The notes under the pieces were generated by a model. It was given only the letters and a program-made list of their open reading frames with translations. It searched no databases and was not told the origin of the DNA. Below, in pieces: positions 7,694-15,676 of a DNA stretch of 27,812 nt. Source of the DNA: PFL35 sp041550515 (GTDB taxonomy: Archaea; Thermoplasmatota; E2; DHVEG-1). The position numbers and the translations under genes are program-made. The stretch covers positions 1 through 27,812 of the forward strand of contig JBFEOQ010000017.1 in assembly GCA_041550515.1 (NCBI GenBank), read 5' to 3'. Numbering within the stretch: the first letter of the stretch is position 1; the number at the start of each line of letters is the position of its first letter.

Positions 7694-7851
7694 TTTTTTA
7701 ATTCCTTTATTGTTTCTTCAACACCTTTAGCTTCTTGTTCAAGCCATTTTTTGTATTCTTCAAGGTGTTCTATTTTTTCTTCTTTTGTGAAAAATTGTCT
7801 TCCACAATACATTCTAAACATCATATGTCTATCATGTGTTCCATGACACAT
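7684..7851 (-). CDS. 55-aa Cys/His-rich small protein paired with PadR
   Basis: A short gene coding M-C-H-G-T-H-D-R-H-M-M at the N-terminus (Cys2, His3, His6, His9, Cys16), then a highly charged helix of K-E-E-K-I-E-H-L-E-E-Y-K-K-W-L-E type to the end. This build (metal-binding-looking head plus coiled-coil tail) is that of small archaeal DUF5320-like proteins often found beside PadR regulators. The SD is strong: GGGTGAT, 5 nt before the ATG. It is divergent from the padR-type gene at 7977, across three operator copies, so both are probably under the same repressor. The Cys/His head suggests metal, heme or redox sensing; this is inference. Confidence 0.75.
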   Translation of the reverse strand: MCHGTHDRHMMFRMYCGRQFFTKEEKIEHLEEYKKWLEQEAKGVEETIKELKKAS

Positions 7852-7880
7852 TTTTTATCACCCATATATTGGTTTTCCGA

Positions 7881-7896
7881 TATCGTATATACGATA
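7881..7896. promoter_or_regulatory. PadR operator copy 1
   Basis: TATCGTATATACGATA, a perfect palindrome (18 bp when the flanking A and T are counted). It is the first of three TATCG-N6-CGATA sites between the divergent small gene and the PadR gene. Confidence 0.7.
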
Positions 7897-7910
7897 TTAA
7901 TATATAAAAC
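7897..7910. promoter_or_regulatory. TATA-like region between operators 1 and 2
   Basis: TTAATATATAAAAC reads as a TATA-like box on both strands. For the PadR gene it predicts a start near 7930, and for the small gene a start near 7880. Both would be flanked or covered by the operator copies. Confidence 0.5.
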
Positions 7911-7926
7911 TATCGTAAAACCGATA
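7911..7926. promoter_or_regulatory. PadR operator copy 2
   Basis: TATCGTAAAACCGATA keeps the TATCG...CGATA half-sites of copy 1 and starts exactly 30 bp after it. Confidence 0.7.
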
Positions 7927-7950
7927 AAAATTTATTTCCTAAAATATTAA

Positions 7951-7966
7951 TATCGATAAACCGATA
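7951..7966. promoter_or_regulatory. PadR operator copy 3
   Basis: TATCGATAAACCGATA is the third copy, starting 40 bp after copy 2 and ending 10 bp before the PadR start codon. Spacings of 30 and 40 bp would put all three sites on nearly the same DNA face. Confidence 0.7.
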
Positions 7967-7976
7967 CAAAATAACA

Positions 7977-8303
7977 ATGTGTACATCCAATAATAGACAT
8001 TGCAGAATGAAAGGATTCCTATCATTTCTCATACTATGGCTCATAAACAAAAAAAAGATGACAGGAGCAGAAATAACACAAGAACTAGAAAAAAGAAGAG
8101 GTCACAGACCAAGTCCTGGTACAATATATCCAGTTCTAAAATACTTAACCGAAAAAAACTTACTCAAAGTAGATAATGTTAAAAAATACTCATTAACACA
8201 AAAAGGAAAACAAGAATTAGAAATGAATCTTGACACATTTTTTGATACATTCTGCGATATTGATGAAATGAAATTACATTGTCAATGTCGTCGACATCTC
8301 TAA
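7977..8303 (+). CDS. PadR-family transcriptional regulator, Cys/His-rich ends
   Basis: A 108-residue winged-helix regulator of the PadR family. The diagnostic core is present: G-F-L-S-F-L-I-L-W-L-I, M-T-G-A-E-I-T-Q-E-L-E-K-R, R-P-S-P-G-T-I-Y-P-V-L-K-Y-L and the wing V-K-K-Y-S-L-T-Q-K-G-K. Unusually, both ends are rich in possible metal or redox ligands: Cys2, His8, Cys9 at the N-terminus and Cys93, His101, Cys102, Cys104, His107 at the C-terminus. It has no clear SD. Three TATCG-N6-CGATA sites directly upstream argue for autorepression and control of the divergent small Cys/His-rich gene. Confidence 0.9.
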   Translation: MCTSNNRHCRMKGFLSFLILWLINKKKMTGAEITQELEKRRGHRPSPGTIYPVLKYLTEKNLLKVDNVKKYSLTQKGKQELEMNLDTFFDTFCDIDEMKLHCQCRRHL

Positions 8304-8389
8304 TTACACGCACAAAACTGATTTTTATGATATATATAGACATGTTTATAAAATAATGTCATATATTTTTTTAAGGGAGATAAAAAAAA

Positions 8390-10111
8390 ATGAAAAAAAT
8401 TGCAATTCTCATAATCATAATTTTTTTATCTCAAATTGGAATTGCAAATGCAGTTAATCTAAATATTTCTGTGAACAATCAAAATAGTCTACTCATAAAA
8501 GAAAATGCTAATTTTATCATATTAACAACTATTGATCTACAAGATATAGTTCAAAGTTTTAAAATCTGGAAGGAAAATTCTGGATTCTCTGTAAAAATTA
8601 TAACTATCCAATGGATTTCAGAAAAATATAACGGTCAAGATTTAGCTGAGAAAATAAGAAATTTTTTAATTGATAAATATGAGGAATGGAAAATATCTTA
8701 TCTTATGATTGTTGGAACACGAAACATAATACCAATGAGAAGATGCGATCCAATAATCTGGGAATACGGTGAATACTTTTACACTGATTATTACTACTCA
8801 GATATTACAGGAGATTGGGATCTTGACAAGGATGGAAAATTTGCTGAATATAGTGATGATATAGTGGATTTTTATCCAGAAATCTCAGTAGGAAGAATTC
8901 CAAGTGATAATAAAGAAAAAGTTGTAAAAATTCTTGAAAATATCATGAATTTCGGATCTGATGCAGGTACTTGGAAGAAAAATGTACTTTTGCTAGGAGC
9001 CATTAGTTACTATCAAGGACTTGAATCACATGGATGGGTATATAATCGATCAGACTGTGCAACTCTTATGGAAGAGTGTCGATTAGATATTTTTGATCCA
9101 GAGGATTTTAACTGTACTAGAATGTATGAAGCAGAAGGTCTTAGACCTTCTACCTATACATATGAGTATCCTCTTGAACACACAAATGTTTTATCAGAAT
9201 ACACTAACAACTATGCAATTATCAATATGGTTGGACATTCAAATGAAAATCTTGCTGCCAGATGGATTTGGGATTGGGATGATGGAGATAACATACCAGA
9301 AATAGCTGAGGGGGAGCTACGCTACAAAGATATTTTAAATATTCATGATAGTAAAGATTTATCATTGGAAAAACCTCCAATAGTTTTTTCAGGAGGATGT
9401 AGTCAACTACATGGTCCAGATAATATGGGACGTGCATTTATAGAAGATGGTGCCGCAGTTGCATACATAGGAACAACTGATTTAGGTTTTTATAATATCA
9501 CTCGAGTTTGGCATGATGAATCAGATGGTGGTTTTTCTTCAATGGATTATTATTTCTTTTATTATCTTATAACTCATAATCAAACCTGTGGAGATGCATT
9601 AAAAAACTCTAAACTTTTTTTTGTAAATAACTTTTGGTTTAACGAATATAACCCTGAATGGATTTATAGATGTTATAGTACTCTAATGGCGACTACACTA
9701 TATGGTGATCCAGGTCTAAGCCTAGTTCCAACATCAAATCCGCCTGAAAAACCTCAAACACCTGAAGGGCAAAATTCGGGCAAAGTCGATGTTGAATACA
9801 TGTATACAACATATTGTAATGAACCAGATGGGGATAATGTTAGATATTTATTTGATTGGGGAGATGAAAACATAACAATATCAGAATATTATAAATCCGG
9901 AGTAACAGTAAAAGAATCTTATAAATGGTATAAACAAGGATCTTTTAATATTAAGGTAAGAGCACAAGATGATAAAGGAGTATGGAGCGATTGGTCAGAT
10001 CCTTTGTCTGTAACAATATCTAAGAATAAATCTTTAAAAACATTGTACAATCTTGAGGCTTTAAAGATTATATATCAAAGATTTCAACTCGTTAAATTTT
10101 TTCATAATTAA
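8390..10111 (+). CDS. Secreted C25 (gingipain-like) cysteine peptidase with PKD-like domain
   Basis: A 573-residue exported peptidase. Residues 1-22 are a signal peptide. The C25 catalytic domain (about 40-445) has the family features D-Y-Y-Y-S-D, V-G-R-I-P-S-D, catalytic His283 in N-M-V-G-H-S-N and catalytic Cys337 in F-S-G-G-C-S-Q. A PKD/fibronectin-like domain follows (about 455-545; E-P-D-G-D-N-V-R-Y-L-F-D-W-G-D), then a short hydrophobic/basic tail (N-L-E-A-L-K-I-I-Y-Q-R-F-Q) of the kind ending many secreted proteins of these archaea. It would cut extracellular proteins, probably after Arg/Lys as in gingipains. GGGAGA gives the SD. A second C25 gene lies just downstream. Confidence 0.9.
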   Translation: MKKIAILIIIIFLSQIGIANAVNLNISVNNQNSLLIKENANFIILTTIDLQDIVQSFKIWKENSGFSVKIITIQWISEKYNGQDLAEKIRNFLIDKYEEWKISYLMIVGTRNIIPMRRCDPIIWEYGEYFYTDYYYSDITGDWDLDKDGKFAEYSDDIVDFYPEISVGRIPSDNKEKVVKILENIMNFGSDAGTWKKNVLLLGAISYYQGLESHGWVYNRSDCATLMEECRLDIFDPEDFNCTRMYEAEGLRPSTYTYEYPLEHTNVLSEYTNNYAIINMVGHSNENLAARWIWDWDDGDNIPEIAEGELRYKDILNIHDSKDLSLEKPPIVFSGGCSQLHGPDNMGRAFIEDGAAVAYIGTTDLGFYNITRVWHDESDGGFSSMDYYFFYYLITHNQTCGDALKNSKLFFVNNFWFNEYNPEWIYRCYSTLMATTLYGDPGLSLVPTSNPPEKPQTPEGQNSGKVDVEYMYTTYCNEPDGDNVRYLFDWGDENITISEYYKSGVTVKESYKWYKQGSFNIKVRAQDDKGVWSDWSDPLSVTISKNKSLKTLYNLEALKIIYQRFQLVKFFHN

Positions 10112-10152
10112 CTTGGAAAGTTAAAAAAGCCTATAATTCACTTTGAAAACCT

Positions 10153-10169
10153 CTTAGAGACCTCTAAAG
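10153..10169. repeat. Short imperfect hairpin after the first C25 gene
   Basis: CTTAGAG-AC-CTCTAAAG can fold with one bulge, 42 nt past the stop of the peptidase. No T-run follows closely, so I cannot call it a terminator. It could be a processing or stability element. Confidence 0.3.
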
Positions 10170-10287
10170 ATCTAGCGGATAATAAACACCAATTATTTTT
10201 CTACATAAATCTTAACTGTAATTCAACTATATGTTAGATTCAATTAATAAATTAAGATATATTCGTAAGATTAATATTAAGAAAATA

Positions 10288-10297
10288 TTTATATAAT
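10288..10297 (+). promoter_or_regulatory. TATA-like box for the second C25 gene
   Basis: ATTTATATAA-type box. A start about 27 nt downstream (near 10318) lies after the upstream ATG at 10303, which supports ATG 10330 as the real start of the peptidase. Confidence 0.5.
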
Positions 10298-10329
10298 AAT
10301 CAATGGTTTTTATGTGTGGAGTTATACAA

Positions 10330-12222
10330 ATGAAAAAAATATTAATAATACTAATAATTGGAGCCTTTATTTTACATGGAATAACGGTTATTTCTTTAAG
10401 TACTGAAAACGAATTTTTATCAGAGGAATCTGAAAATATAAAACTTTCAATACCAAAGATCAGCATTTCCTCAGATAATTATATTGATATTAAATATGAA
10501 GAAGCAACATCCTATCTTCTAGAACCTGGAGAACCTTTAATTCCTAAATTTACTAGAACATATGTTTTACCATTTGGTTCTTATGTTGAATCTATTGAAA
10601 TTATTTATAATAATGTAAATGAATTAAAATTAGATCGTAAAATTAGACCTGCTTCAGAAACAGTTATTGATGGAAAAGTTGAAAAATCTAGTATTAGTAT
10701 TAATACTAATGTTTATGAAAAGAATTTATGGTATCCATCTGAAAATTTTAATTATTTCCAGACAGTTGGATTAAAAGAAAAAGAACATGTTGTATTTTTA
10801 ACAGTTCATTGTTATCCGGTAAAATATAATCCTAAAGAAAATAAATTAAGTTATGCTGAGGATATTAAGATATCTTTTAAATATAATAAACCAGTAGAGC
10901 CGCAAATCTTCCCAGATGAATATGAATTATTGGTCATTACCCCTGATAAATTTAGTTCATTATTAGAACCATTAATCACTCATAAAAACAATGTTGCAAA
11001 TATAAGTACATATTCATTGACTTTAGAGAATATATACTCAACATATGTTGATGGTCGAGATGAACCAGAAAAGATTAAACTTGCAATTAAGGATGCAGTT
11101 GAGACTAAGGGTGTTACTTATGTAATGCTTGTTGGAGGACTTGATGGTCAATCAGGTAATTGGCTTGTCCCTGTTCGGTATGCAGAATCTAAGGATGAAA
11201 CTTATTTGAGTGATTTATATTATTCAGATCTCTATAAATTACAGGATGAAGAGATAGTTTTTGATGACTGGGATTCTAATGGAAATGGAGAATTTGCTCA
11301 ATGGGGTTTTTCAAATAAAGATATAATTGATGGTGATCCTGATGTTTATATTGGAAGACTAGCTTGTCGTTCTGAAAATCAAGTAAATATTGTAGTTGAA
11401 AAAATCACTCGTTATGAAAGTGAAAAAGCTGCTGATTCATGGTTTAAAAATATGCTTTTAATTGGTGGTGATACCTATGCAGATTCGCCTGAAGGAATCC
11501 CTGAGGCAGAGATTGATACAAATCTTTCTGCTAGTTATATGACTGATTTTACTTTTAAAAAACTTTGGGCATCTGAAGGTACCTTAACAGGACAGGAAGA
11601 TGTTGAAGAAGCATTTAATGAAGGTGCGGGCTTTGTTCATATGGCAGGTCATGCAAATCCAGCTACTTTAGTAACACACCCATTGCAAAATGATAATGAA
11701 AAGATTATGATTATGATAATGTATGATTTTTATAATCCAACCAATATATTTCCAAAATTAAACAATAAAGACATGCTACCTGTAATTGTTGTTGGTGGAT
11801 GTCATAATAGTCAATTCAATGTTGGTTTATCTACTATCATTCGCGATATCAAAGAATATGGTATAAAAGGATATTTCTTTGAACATCCCTATCGATTTTT
11901 TTATATGGAGTGGATTCCAAAATGTTGGAGTTGGTGGTTAGTAAGCAATCCTGATGGAGGAGCTATTGCTGTTATGGGAAATACAGGATTAGGAATGGGA
12001 ATTCATGACTATGGTTATCTTACTGGTTTAGATGGTTGGTTATTTCCAAGATTTTTCTATCATTATGGACAAATGAATAAACTAAACATTGGAATGGCAC
12101 AAGGTTTGGCAGTAAGTGATTATATAAAAGAATTTGATATAAATAAGGTAAGTGAAGATCGTCAAATGGTTCAGCAATGGGTGTTATTAGGCGATCCAAG
12201 TTTATTACCAGGTGGTTATTAA
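10330..12222 (+). CDS. Secreted C25 (gingipain-like) cysteine peptidase with propeptide
   Basis: A 630-residue exported peptidase. After the signal peptide (about 1-22) comes a ~190-residue beta-rich N-terminal domain like gingipain propeptides (E-P-G-E-P-L-I-P-K-F-T-R-T-Y-V-L-P). The C25 catalytic domain follows with Y-Y-S-D-L-Y, V-Y-I-G-R-L-A, catalytic His441 (H-M-A-G-H-A-N) and Cys491 (V-V-G-G-C-H-N). The protein stops right after the domain's closing L-L-G-D-P-S-L, without the PKD-like module or tail of its neighbour. I start at ATG 10330 because GGAG lies 8 nt upstream and the TATA box would place transcription after the earlier ATG at 10303. The two C25 genes are separated by 218 nt and appear separately transcribed. 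Confidence 0.88.
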   Translation: MKKILIILIIGAFILHGITVISLSTENEFLSEESENIKLSIPKISISSDNYIDIKYEEATSYLLEPGEPLIPKFTRTYVLPFGSYVESIEIIYNNVNELKLDRKIRPASETVIDGKVEKSSISINTNVYEKNLWYPSENFNYFQTVGLKEKEHVVFLTVHCYPVKYNPKENKLSYAEDIKISFKYNKPVEPQIFPDEYELLVITPDKFSSLLEPLITHKNNVANISTYSLTLENIYSTYVDGRDEPEKIKLAIKDAVETKGVTYVMLVGGLDGQSGNWLVPVRYAESKDETYLSDLYYSDLYKLQDEEIVFDDWDSNGNGEFAQWGFSNKDIIDGDPDVYIGRLACRSENQVNIVVEKITRYESEKAADSWFKNMLLIGGDTYADSPEGIPEAEIDTNLSASYMTDFTFKKLWASEGTLTGQEDVEEAFNEGAGFVHMAGHANPATLVTHPLQNDNEKIMIMIMYDFYNPTNIFPKLNNKDMLPVIVVGGCHNSQFNVGLSTIIRDIKEYGIKGYFFEHPYRFFYMEWIPKCWSWWLVSNPDGGAIAVMGNTGLGMGIHDYGYLTGLDGWLFPRFFYHYGQMNKLNIGMAQGLAVSDYIKEFDINKVSEDRQMVQQWVLLGDPSLLPGGY

Positions 12223-12370
12223 ACAACCACCATTATCTTTAGCGATTGCCCCATAGTCTAAACTCTCCGAGATAGCTTTAAGAACCTGTTTGGTTAGAAT
12301 GATTTTCTAGGTTAGTAGATATTTTTCAAAAACTTTTTACTAAGCAACATATACGTAAGTTAGCTTAAAA

Positions 12371-13006
12371 ATGAAAAAATCAAATTTAAGAACTGGGGGA
12401 GTTGTTTTATCTTATATTCTTAAAATAATTATGATTATTTTTTTAATTATTTCTATTTGGAAATTGCATTGGATATGGATTTTTGGTTGTATTCTTGCAT
12501 TAATTGTAAGTTTAATTCCCACAATTTTGAAGAGAAATTATCAGATTACCTTGCCTTTAGTTTTGGATATTTTAATTACAGTAGCGCTAGTTTTACATGT
12601 AGGAGGAGGTTTATTGGGTGCATATGGAATTTCTTATTATGATATATTGACTCATTTTGTATCTTCATTTCTTATTGCTTTTATTGCTTTTGTAATAATT
12701 TTTATCCTGGATGAATATTGGGATGGTTTAAAGATGGACAAATATGCGATGGCATTTGTTGTAATTATTACAACTATTGCCATAGGTGTTGTCTGGGAAT
12801 TTAATGAATGGATAACAGATCTTGTTTTTGGTACATCTGAACAATGGGGGTATACAGACACCTTAAAAGATTTATTCGTAGATACGATTGCTGGAGTTTT
12901 AATGGCATTTATTGGTGTCAGTATGATTAAACGAGGTAGTTTTGATAAACTTACAGATGACTTAGGTGAACAAATTGATAAATTAATTATTAGTAAAAAA
13001 GGATGA
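12371..13006 (+). CDS. DUF2238-like membrane protein, copy 1
   Basis: A 211-residue protein with about six membrane helices. Features recalling the DUF2238/YjdF family are Y-D-I-L-T-H-F near residue 90, V-V-W-E-F-N-E-W near 140, and D-T-L-K-D-L-F-V-D-T-I-A-G near 165; these His, Glu and Asp residues lie in or near membrane segments. The role of the family is unknown. The next gene is a clear paralogue 8 nt downstream, sharing D-E-x-W-D-G-L-K-M-D-K-Y-A-M-A-F-V. There is no SD here; an AT-rich ACATATA at about 12349 suggests a nearly leaderless transcript. Confidence 0.7.
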   Translation: MKKSNLRTGGVVLSYILKIIMIIFLIISIWKLHWIWIFGCILALIVSLIPTILKRNYQITLPLVLDILITVALVLHVGGGLLGAYGISYYDILTHFVSSFLIAFIAFVIIFILDEYWDGLKMDKYAMAFVVIITTIAIGVVWEFNEWITDLVFGTSEQWGYTDTLKDLFVDTIAGVLMAFIGVSMIKRGSFDKLTDDLGEQIDKLIISKKG

Positions 13007-13014
13007 TTTAAATA

Positions 13015-13659
13015 ATGGGAAAAATAAAAGATATTTGCAGGAATAACTGTGTTTCATTTAGTTTTTTATTAAGAATTGTAATGATTGTTTCTCTCATTCT
13101 TGCTTTCTGGAAAAAAGATTACGTCTGGGTAGTGGGAACTTTTATTGGTTTATTTATTAGTGTTTTACCATCTGTTTTAAAAAAAGATGTAAAATTTACT
13201 TTACCATGGGTCCTTGATTTTTTAATTGCACTTGTAACAATTTTATTTGCAGGCGGAAGACTTCTAGATTACGATTCTACTGTTCCGGGATATCAACTTA
13301 TTACCAGATTTTTTATGTCAATACTTGTCGCATTTATAGGTCTTGCAGTTCTATATGTTTTAGATGAACATTGGGATGGTTTGAAGATGGATAAATATGC
13401 AATGGCTTTTGTTACTGTAATTTTTACAATGACTGTTGGTGTTTTTTTAGAATTTATTAAATGGTTAAATATAACAGGGATATATTATATTAAAACTAAT
13501 CATTCTTTGATGATGAATTTATCAGCTGATACTGTTGCTGGTATAATTATTGCCTTAATTGGTGTGAATTTAATTAAAACTGGTAAATTTGATAAAATGA
13601 CAGATGATTTTGGAAATCAAATTGATAGAATGGTTATTGATAGATTTGAAAAAAGATGA
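13015..13659 (+). CDS. DUF2238-like membrane protein, copy 2
   Basis: A 214-residue paralogue of the preceding gene with the same membrane topology and the shared block D-E-H-W-D-G-L-K-M-D-K-Y-A-M-A-F-V. It has lost several polar residues of copy 1: the Thr-His-Phe motif is now T-R-F, W-E-F-N-E-W is L-E-F-I-K-W, and D-L-F-V-D-T is N-L-S-A-D-T. If those residues are functional, copy 2 has diverged. The start is set by GGATGAT, which spans the stop of copy 1, giving coupled translation. Both end with a cytosolic amphipathic tail (F-D-K-M-T-D-D-F-G-N-Q-I-D). Confidence 0.7.
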   Translation: MGKIKDICRNNCVSFSFLLRIVMIVSLILAFWKKDYVWVVGTFIGLFISVLPSVLKKDVKFTLPWVLDFLIALVTILFAGGRLLDYDSTVPGYQLITRFFMSILVAFIGLAVLYVLDEHWDGLKMDKYAMAFVTVIFTMTVGVFLEFIKWLNITGIYYIKTNHSLMMNLSADTVAGIIIALIGVNLIKTGKFDKMTDDFGNQIDRMVIDRFEKR

Positions 13660-13762
13660 TTAAAATGATATGATACTAAACAAAATAATATAAAAATAAA
13701 ACAATTTTTTTTCTTTTTTTACATTTTGTTGTTTTTAAACATTGTTTTTTTATATTTGTTGC

Positions 13763-13787
13763 ATAAGTTTTACATAATAAAACTTAT
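13763..13787. repeat. Perfect 10-bp inverted repeat over a promoter
   Basis: ATAAGTTTTA and TAAAACTTAT flank a 5-nt spacer (CATAA). The right arm runs into a TATA-like CTTATATTT (13783-13791) that would start the small secreted gene at 13827 near position 13812. This could be a repressor site, or a hairpin at the end of the upstream operon. Confidence 0.5.
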
Positions 13788-13826
13788 ATTTGATCAATAG
13801 ATATGTTTTACAGTTGGGGGAAAAAT

Positions 13827-14123
13827 ATGAATAGAAAATTATTGTTAATTTCTGGAATAATATTAATAATAATGTTAATATCATTAGCTGTTCCTGTAAC
13901 TTCAGAGTCTAATGAAAAAGGATTATTTGGTAGAACAAATTTGAGAGCAATTGGAAGAAATTTTCATGTCTGTGAGGAAGATGGTGGATTATACGGTCAT
14001 ATTTTTATAGGTTTAAAAGGTTTGAAACCTGTTTTCAATGAAGATATATATATTCCAGAGGAAAACATCAAATTTATTTTGATAATTAACAGTTTCTATG
14101 TACATTGTAAATATATAGAATAA
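13827..14123 (+). CDS. Small secreted hypothetical protein
   Basis: A 98-residue protein with a signal peptide (about residues 1-25, after M-N-R-K) and a small beta-rich domain containing G-H-I-F-I-G-L-K-G, N-E-D-I-Y-I-P and I-I-N-S-F-Y-V-H-C. I start at ATG 13827, not the upstream in-frame ATG at 13803, because GGGGGA lies 5 nt before it. The strand order and the I-x-N-S/F-F/H motif resemble the secreted protein at 906-1232. Function unknown. Confidence 0.65.
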   Translation: MNRKLLLISGIILIIMLISLAVPVTSESNEKGLFGRTNLRAIGRNFHVCEEDGGLYGHIFIGLKGLKPVFNEDIYIPEENIKFILIINSFYVHCKYIE

Positions 14124-14185
14124 CATATATCTTAATAAATTTACATTTGTAGCATTACTACTCATGACATTGATGGGCATTATAT

Positions 14186-15673
14186 TTATATCGCATATGG
14201 CTCTTTTGCTGGGTGAAAATCAATGCTTACAACCATAATAAAACTTGGAATACTTTCTATTGGCATCCCATAGATTAACTTCGGATAGAAAAATAAAAAT
14301 GGTTTTTCAAGTCCAATCCAATCATCATAATAATTTTTATACCATCTGCTAAAAAGAGATTGATGTTCATTTCCACTCACATTATTATTTAAAAAATTAT
14401 TTTTAGTAATTAAGTTAGCATTTGACCACCATTCAATCTGAACTCCACAAAAAGTTGTATTTATTTCATTATATTTTATTTGATTTTTATTTGAATTATA
14501 ATCTATTACAACCCCTCGATGATAATTATTTAATATATTGTTAAATTGAAATAGGTTATTATTTGATTCTAAAGTCCAAATTGCTAAGCTATTGTTAAAT
14601 ATATTACAATATTCTGTTGAACATTTATTGCAAAATGCAAAAACTATTCCCCAATCAGTTTTTGAAATAGATACATTTTTTATTTTAAAGTTAGTACAGT
14701 TTACTAGAATTAATTGTCCAATTTGACAATTTTCAATTATCTTATCATTCTCATTATAAAAATAGTATAATGGTTTTCCATTTACTGTATTATTTTCAAG
14801 GTTGTGTAAAAAATATTTTATTTTCATTATGGGTCTTCCATCATTTTCATATGAAGTAAAACCTACTCCATCTTCTATGAAAATATTATCTTTAATAGTG
14901 AGATTTGTAACTCTGACACCTGATATTCCAAGACGGTTTTTTCTAAAAATATTATTACAAATGGTATTATTTGAACCAGTTACTCTTACTCCTGCTCTAA
15001 AAAAATTTCTAAAATCATCAGTATCAAATCCACCACCAATTATAGTAAAATTTTGTATAATTGTATTTTCTGAGGATAAATTAATAGTACATCCTTCTTT
15101 GTTACCATCAATAATAGTAGTATTTTTATCTTCACCAATAAGACTAAGTCTCTTATCTAATTCTATATTTTCTTTATATGCACCACTATAAACATAGATA
15201 ATGTCACCATTATTTGCTTCATCAATAGCATCTTGAATCCTAGTATAGTTATTAGGTCCATTACCACCCACAAATAATATATTATTGGATGATGTTAAAA
15301 TGAAATCATAAGTTGAATTTATATCAATAGCCATTTCAATCCAGGATTTATTATAGCACTCTTTTGATGCACTTACATTCCAATAACAATCAACTATGGG
15401 AATATTGTCAATAAAATAAAAACCATTAAAATCACTATTTTTGGACATATTAAGTTCACCGCATTTGATATTAATTAATGCCCCTTCTATTGGGTTTGAA
15501 AGAGAATCGTTAATATATCCAGAAAGATTTCCATTTTGATTATTTATAAATCGGTAATTTTCTTCTAAATAATAATTATTTTTGATATTATTATTAATTG
15601 AATATGAATATGTTATATTTGAAAATAAAACTGAAATTAGAATAATAATTATTGTTGGAAGAATTTTTTTGAT
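14186..15673 (-). CDS. Secreted NosD-like beta-helix protein, apparent ATA/ATC start
   Basis: About 495 residues. The frame upstream of the first ATG (15448) stays open and supplies a signal peptide (K-K-I-L-P-T-I-I-I-I-L-I-S-V-L-F-S) and a carboxypeptidase-regulatory-like beta domain (G-N-L-S-G-Y-I-N, P-I-E-G-A-L-I-N-I, G-F-Y-F-I-D-N-I). The NosD/pectin-lyase region follows (V-G-G-N-G-P-N-N-Y-T-R-I-Q-D-A-I, D-G-D-I-I-Y-V-like, T-T-I-I-D-G-N) with PbH1 turns. The C-terminus has N-Y-Y-D-D-W-I-G and E-P-Y-A-I, as in the protein at 1901-2620. GGAGGAGGT stands directly before ATA (15676) and ATC (15673); no ATG, GTG or TTG is available upstream. I give the ATC position; ATA adds one residue. Confidence 0.75.
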   Translation of the reverse strand: MKKILPTIIIILISVLFSNITYSYSINNNIKNNYYLEENYRFINNQNGNLSGYINDSLSNPIEGALINIKCGELNMSKNSDFNGFYFIDNIPIVDCYWNVSASKECYNKSWIEMAIDINSTYDFILTSSNNILFVGGNGPNNYTRIQDAIDEANNGDIIYVYSGAYKENIELDKRLSLIGEDKNTTIIDGNKEGCTINLSSENTIIQNFTIIGGGFDTDDFRNFFRAGVRVTGSNNTICNNIFRKNRLGISGVRVTNLTIKDNIFIEDGVGFTSYENDGRPIMKIKYFLHNLENNTVNGKPLYYFYNENDKIIENCQIGQLILVNCTNFKIKNVSISKTDWGIVFAFCNKCSTEYCNIFNNSLAIWTLESNNNLFQFNNILNNYHRGVVIDYNSNKNQIKYNEINTTFCGVQIEWWSNANLITKNNFLNNNVSGNEHQSLFSRWYKNYYDDWIGLEKPFLFFYPKLIYGMPIESIPSFIMVVSIDFHPAKEPYAI

Positions 15674-15676
15674 TAT

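Noticed and set aside
7735..7950. 71-aa + strand ORF across the PadR control region
   Set aside because: It runs antisense through the 55-aa Cys/His-rich gene and over the operators; Phe-rich translation without an SD.
10303..10330. Upstream ATG (10303) as start of the second C25 peptidase
   Set aside because: The TATA box near 10290 would start transcription after it, and GGAG plus a normal signal peptide favour ATG 10330.
12230..12330. Minus-strand open stretch reading L-K-A-I-S-E-S-L-D-Y-G-A-I-A-K after the second C25 gene
   Set aside because: It is protein-like for about 30 codons but has no start codon or SD and runs into the C25 coding region on the other strand; too short to call a pseudogene.
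14802..15191. 129-aa + strand ORF inside the beta-helix gene
   Set aside because: It is antisense to a long gene with clear repeats and a signal peptide; its translation is hydrophobic low-complexity and has no SD.
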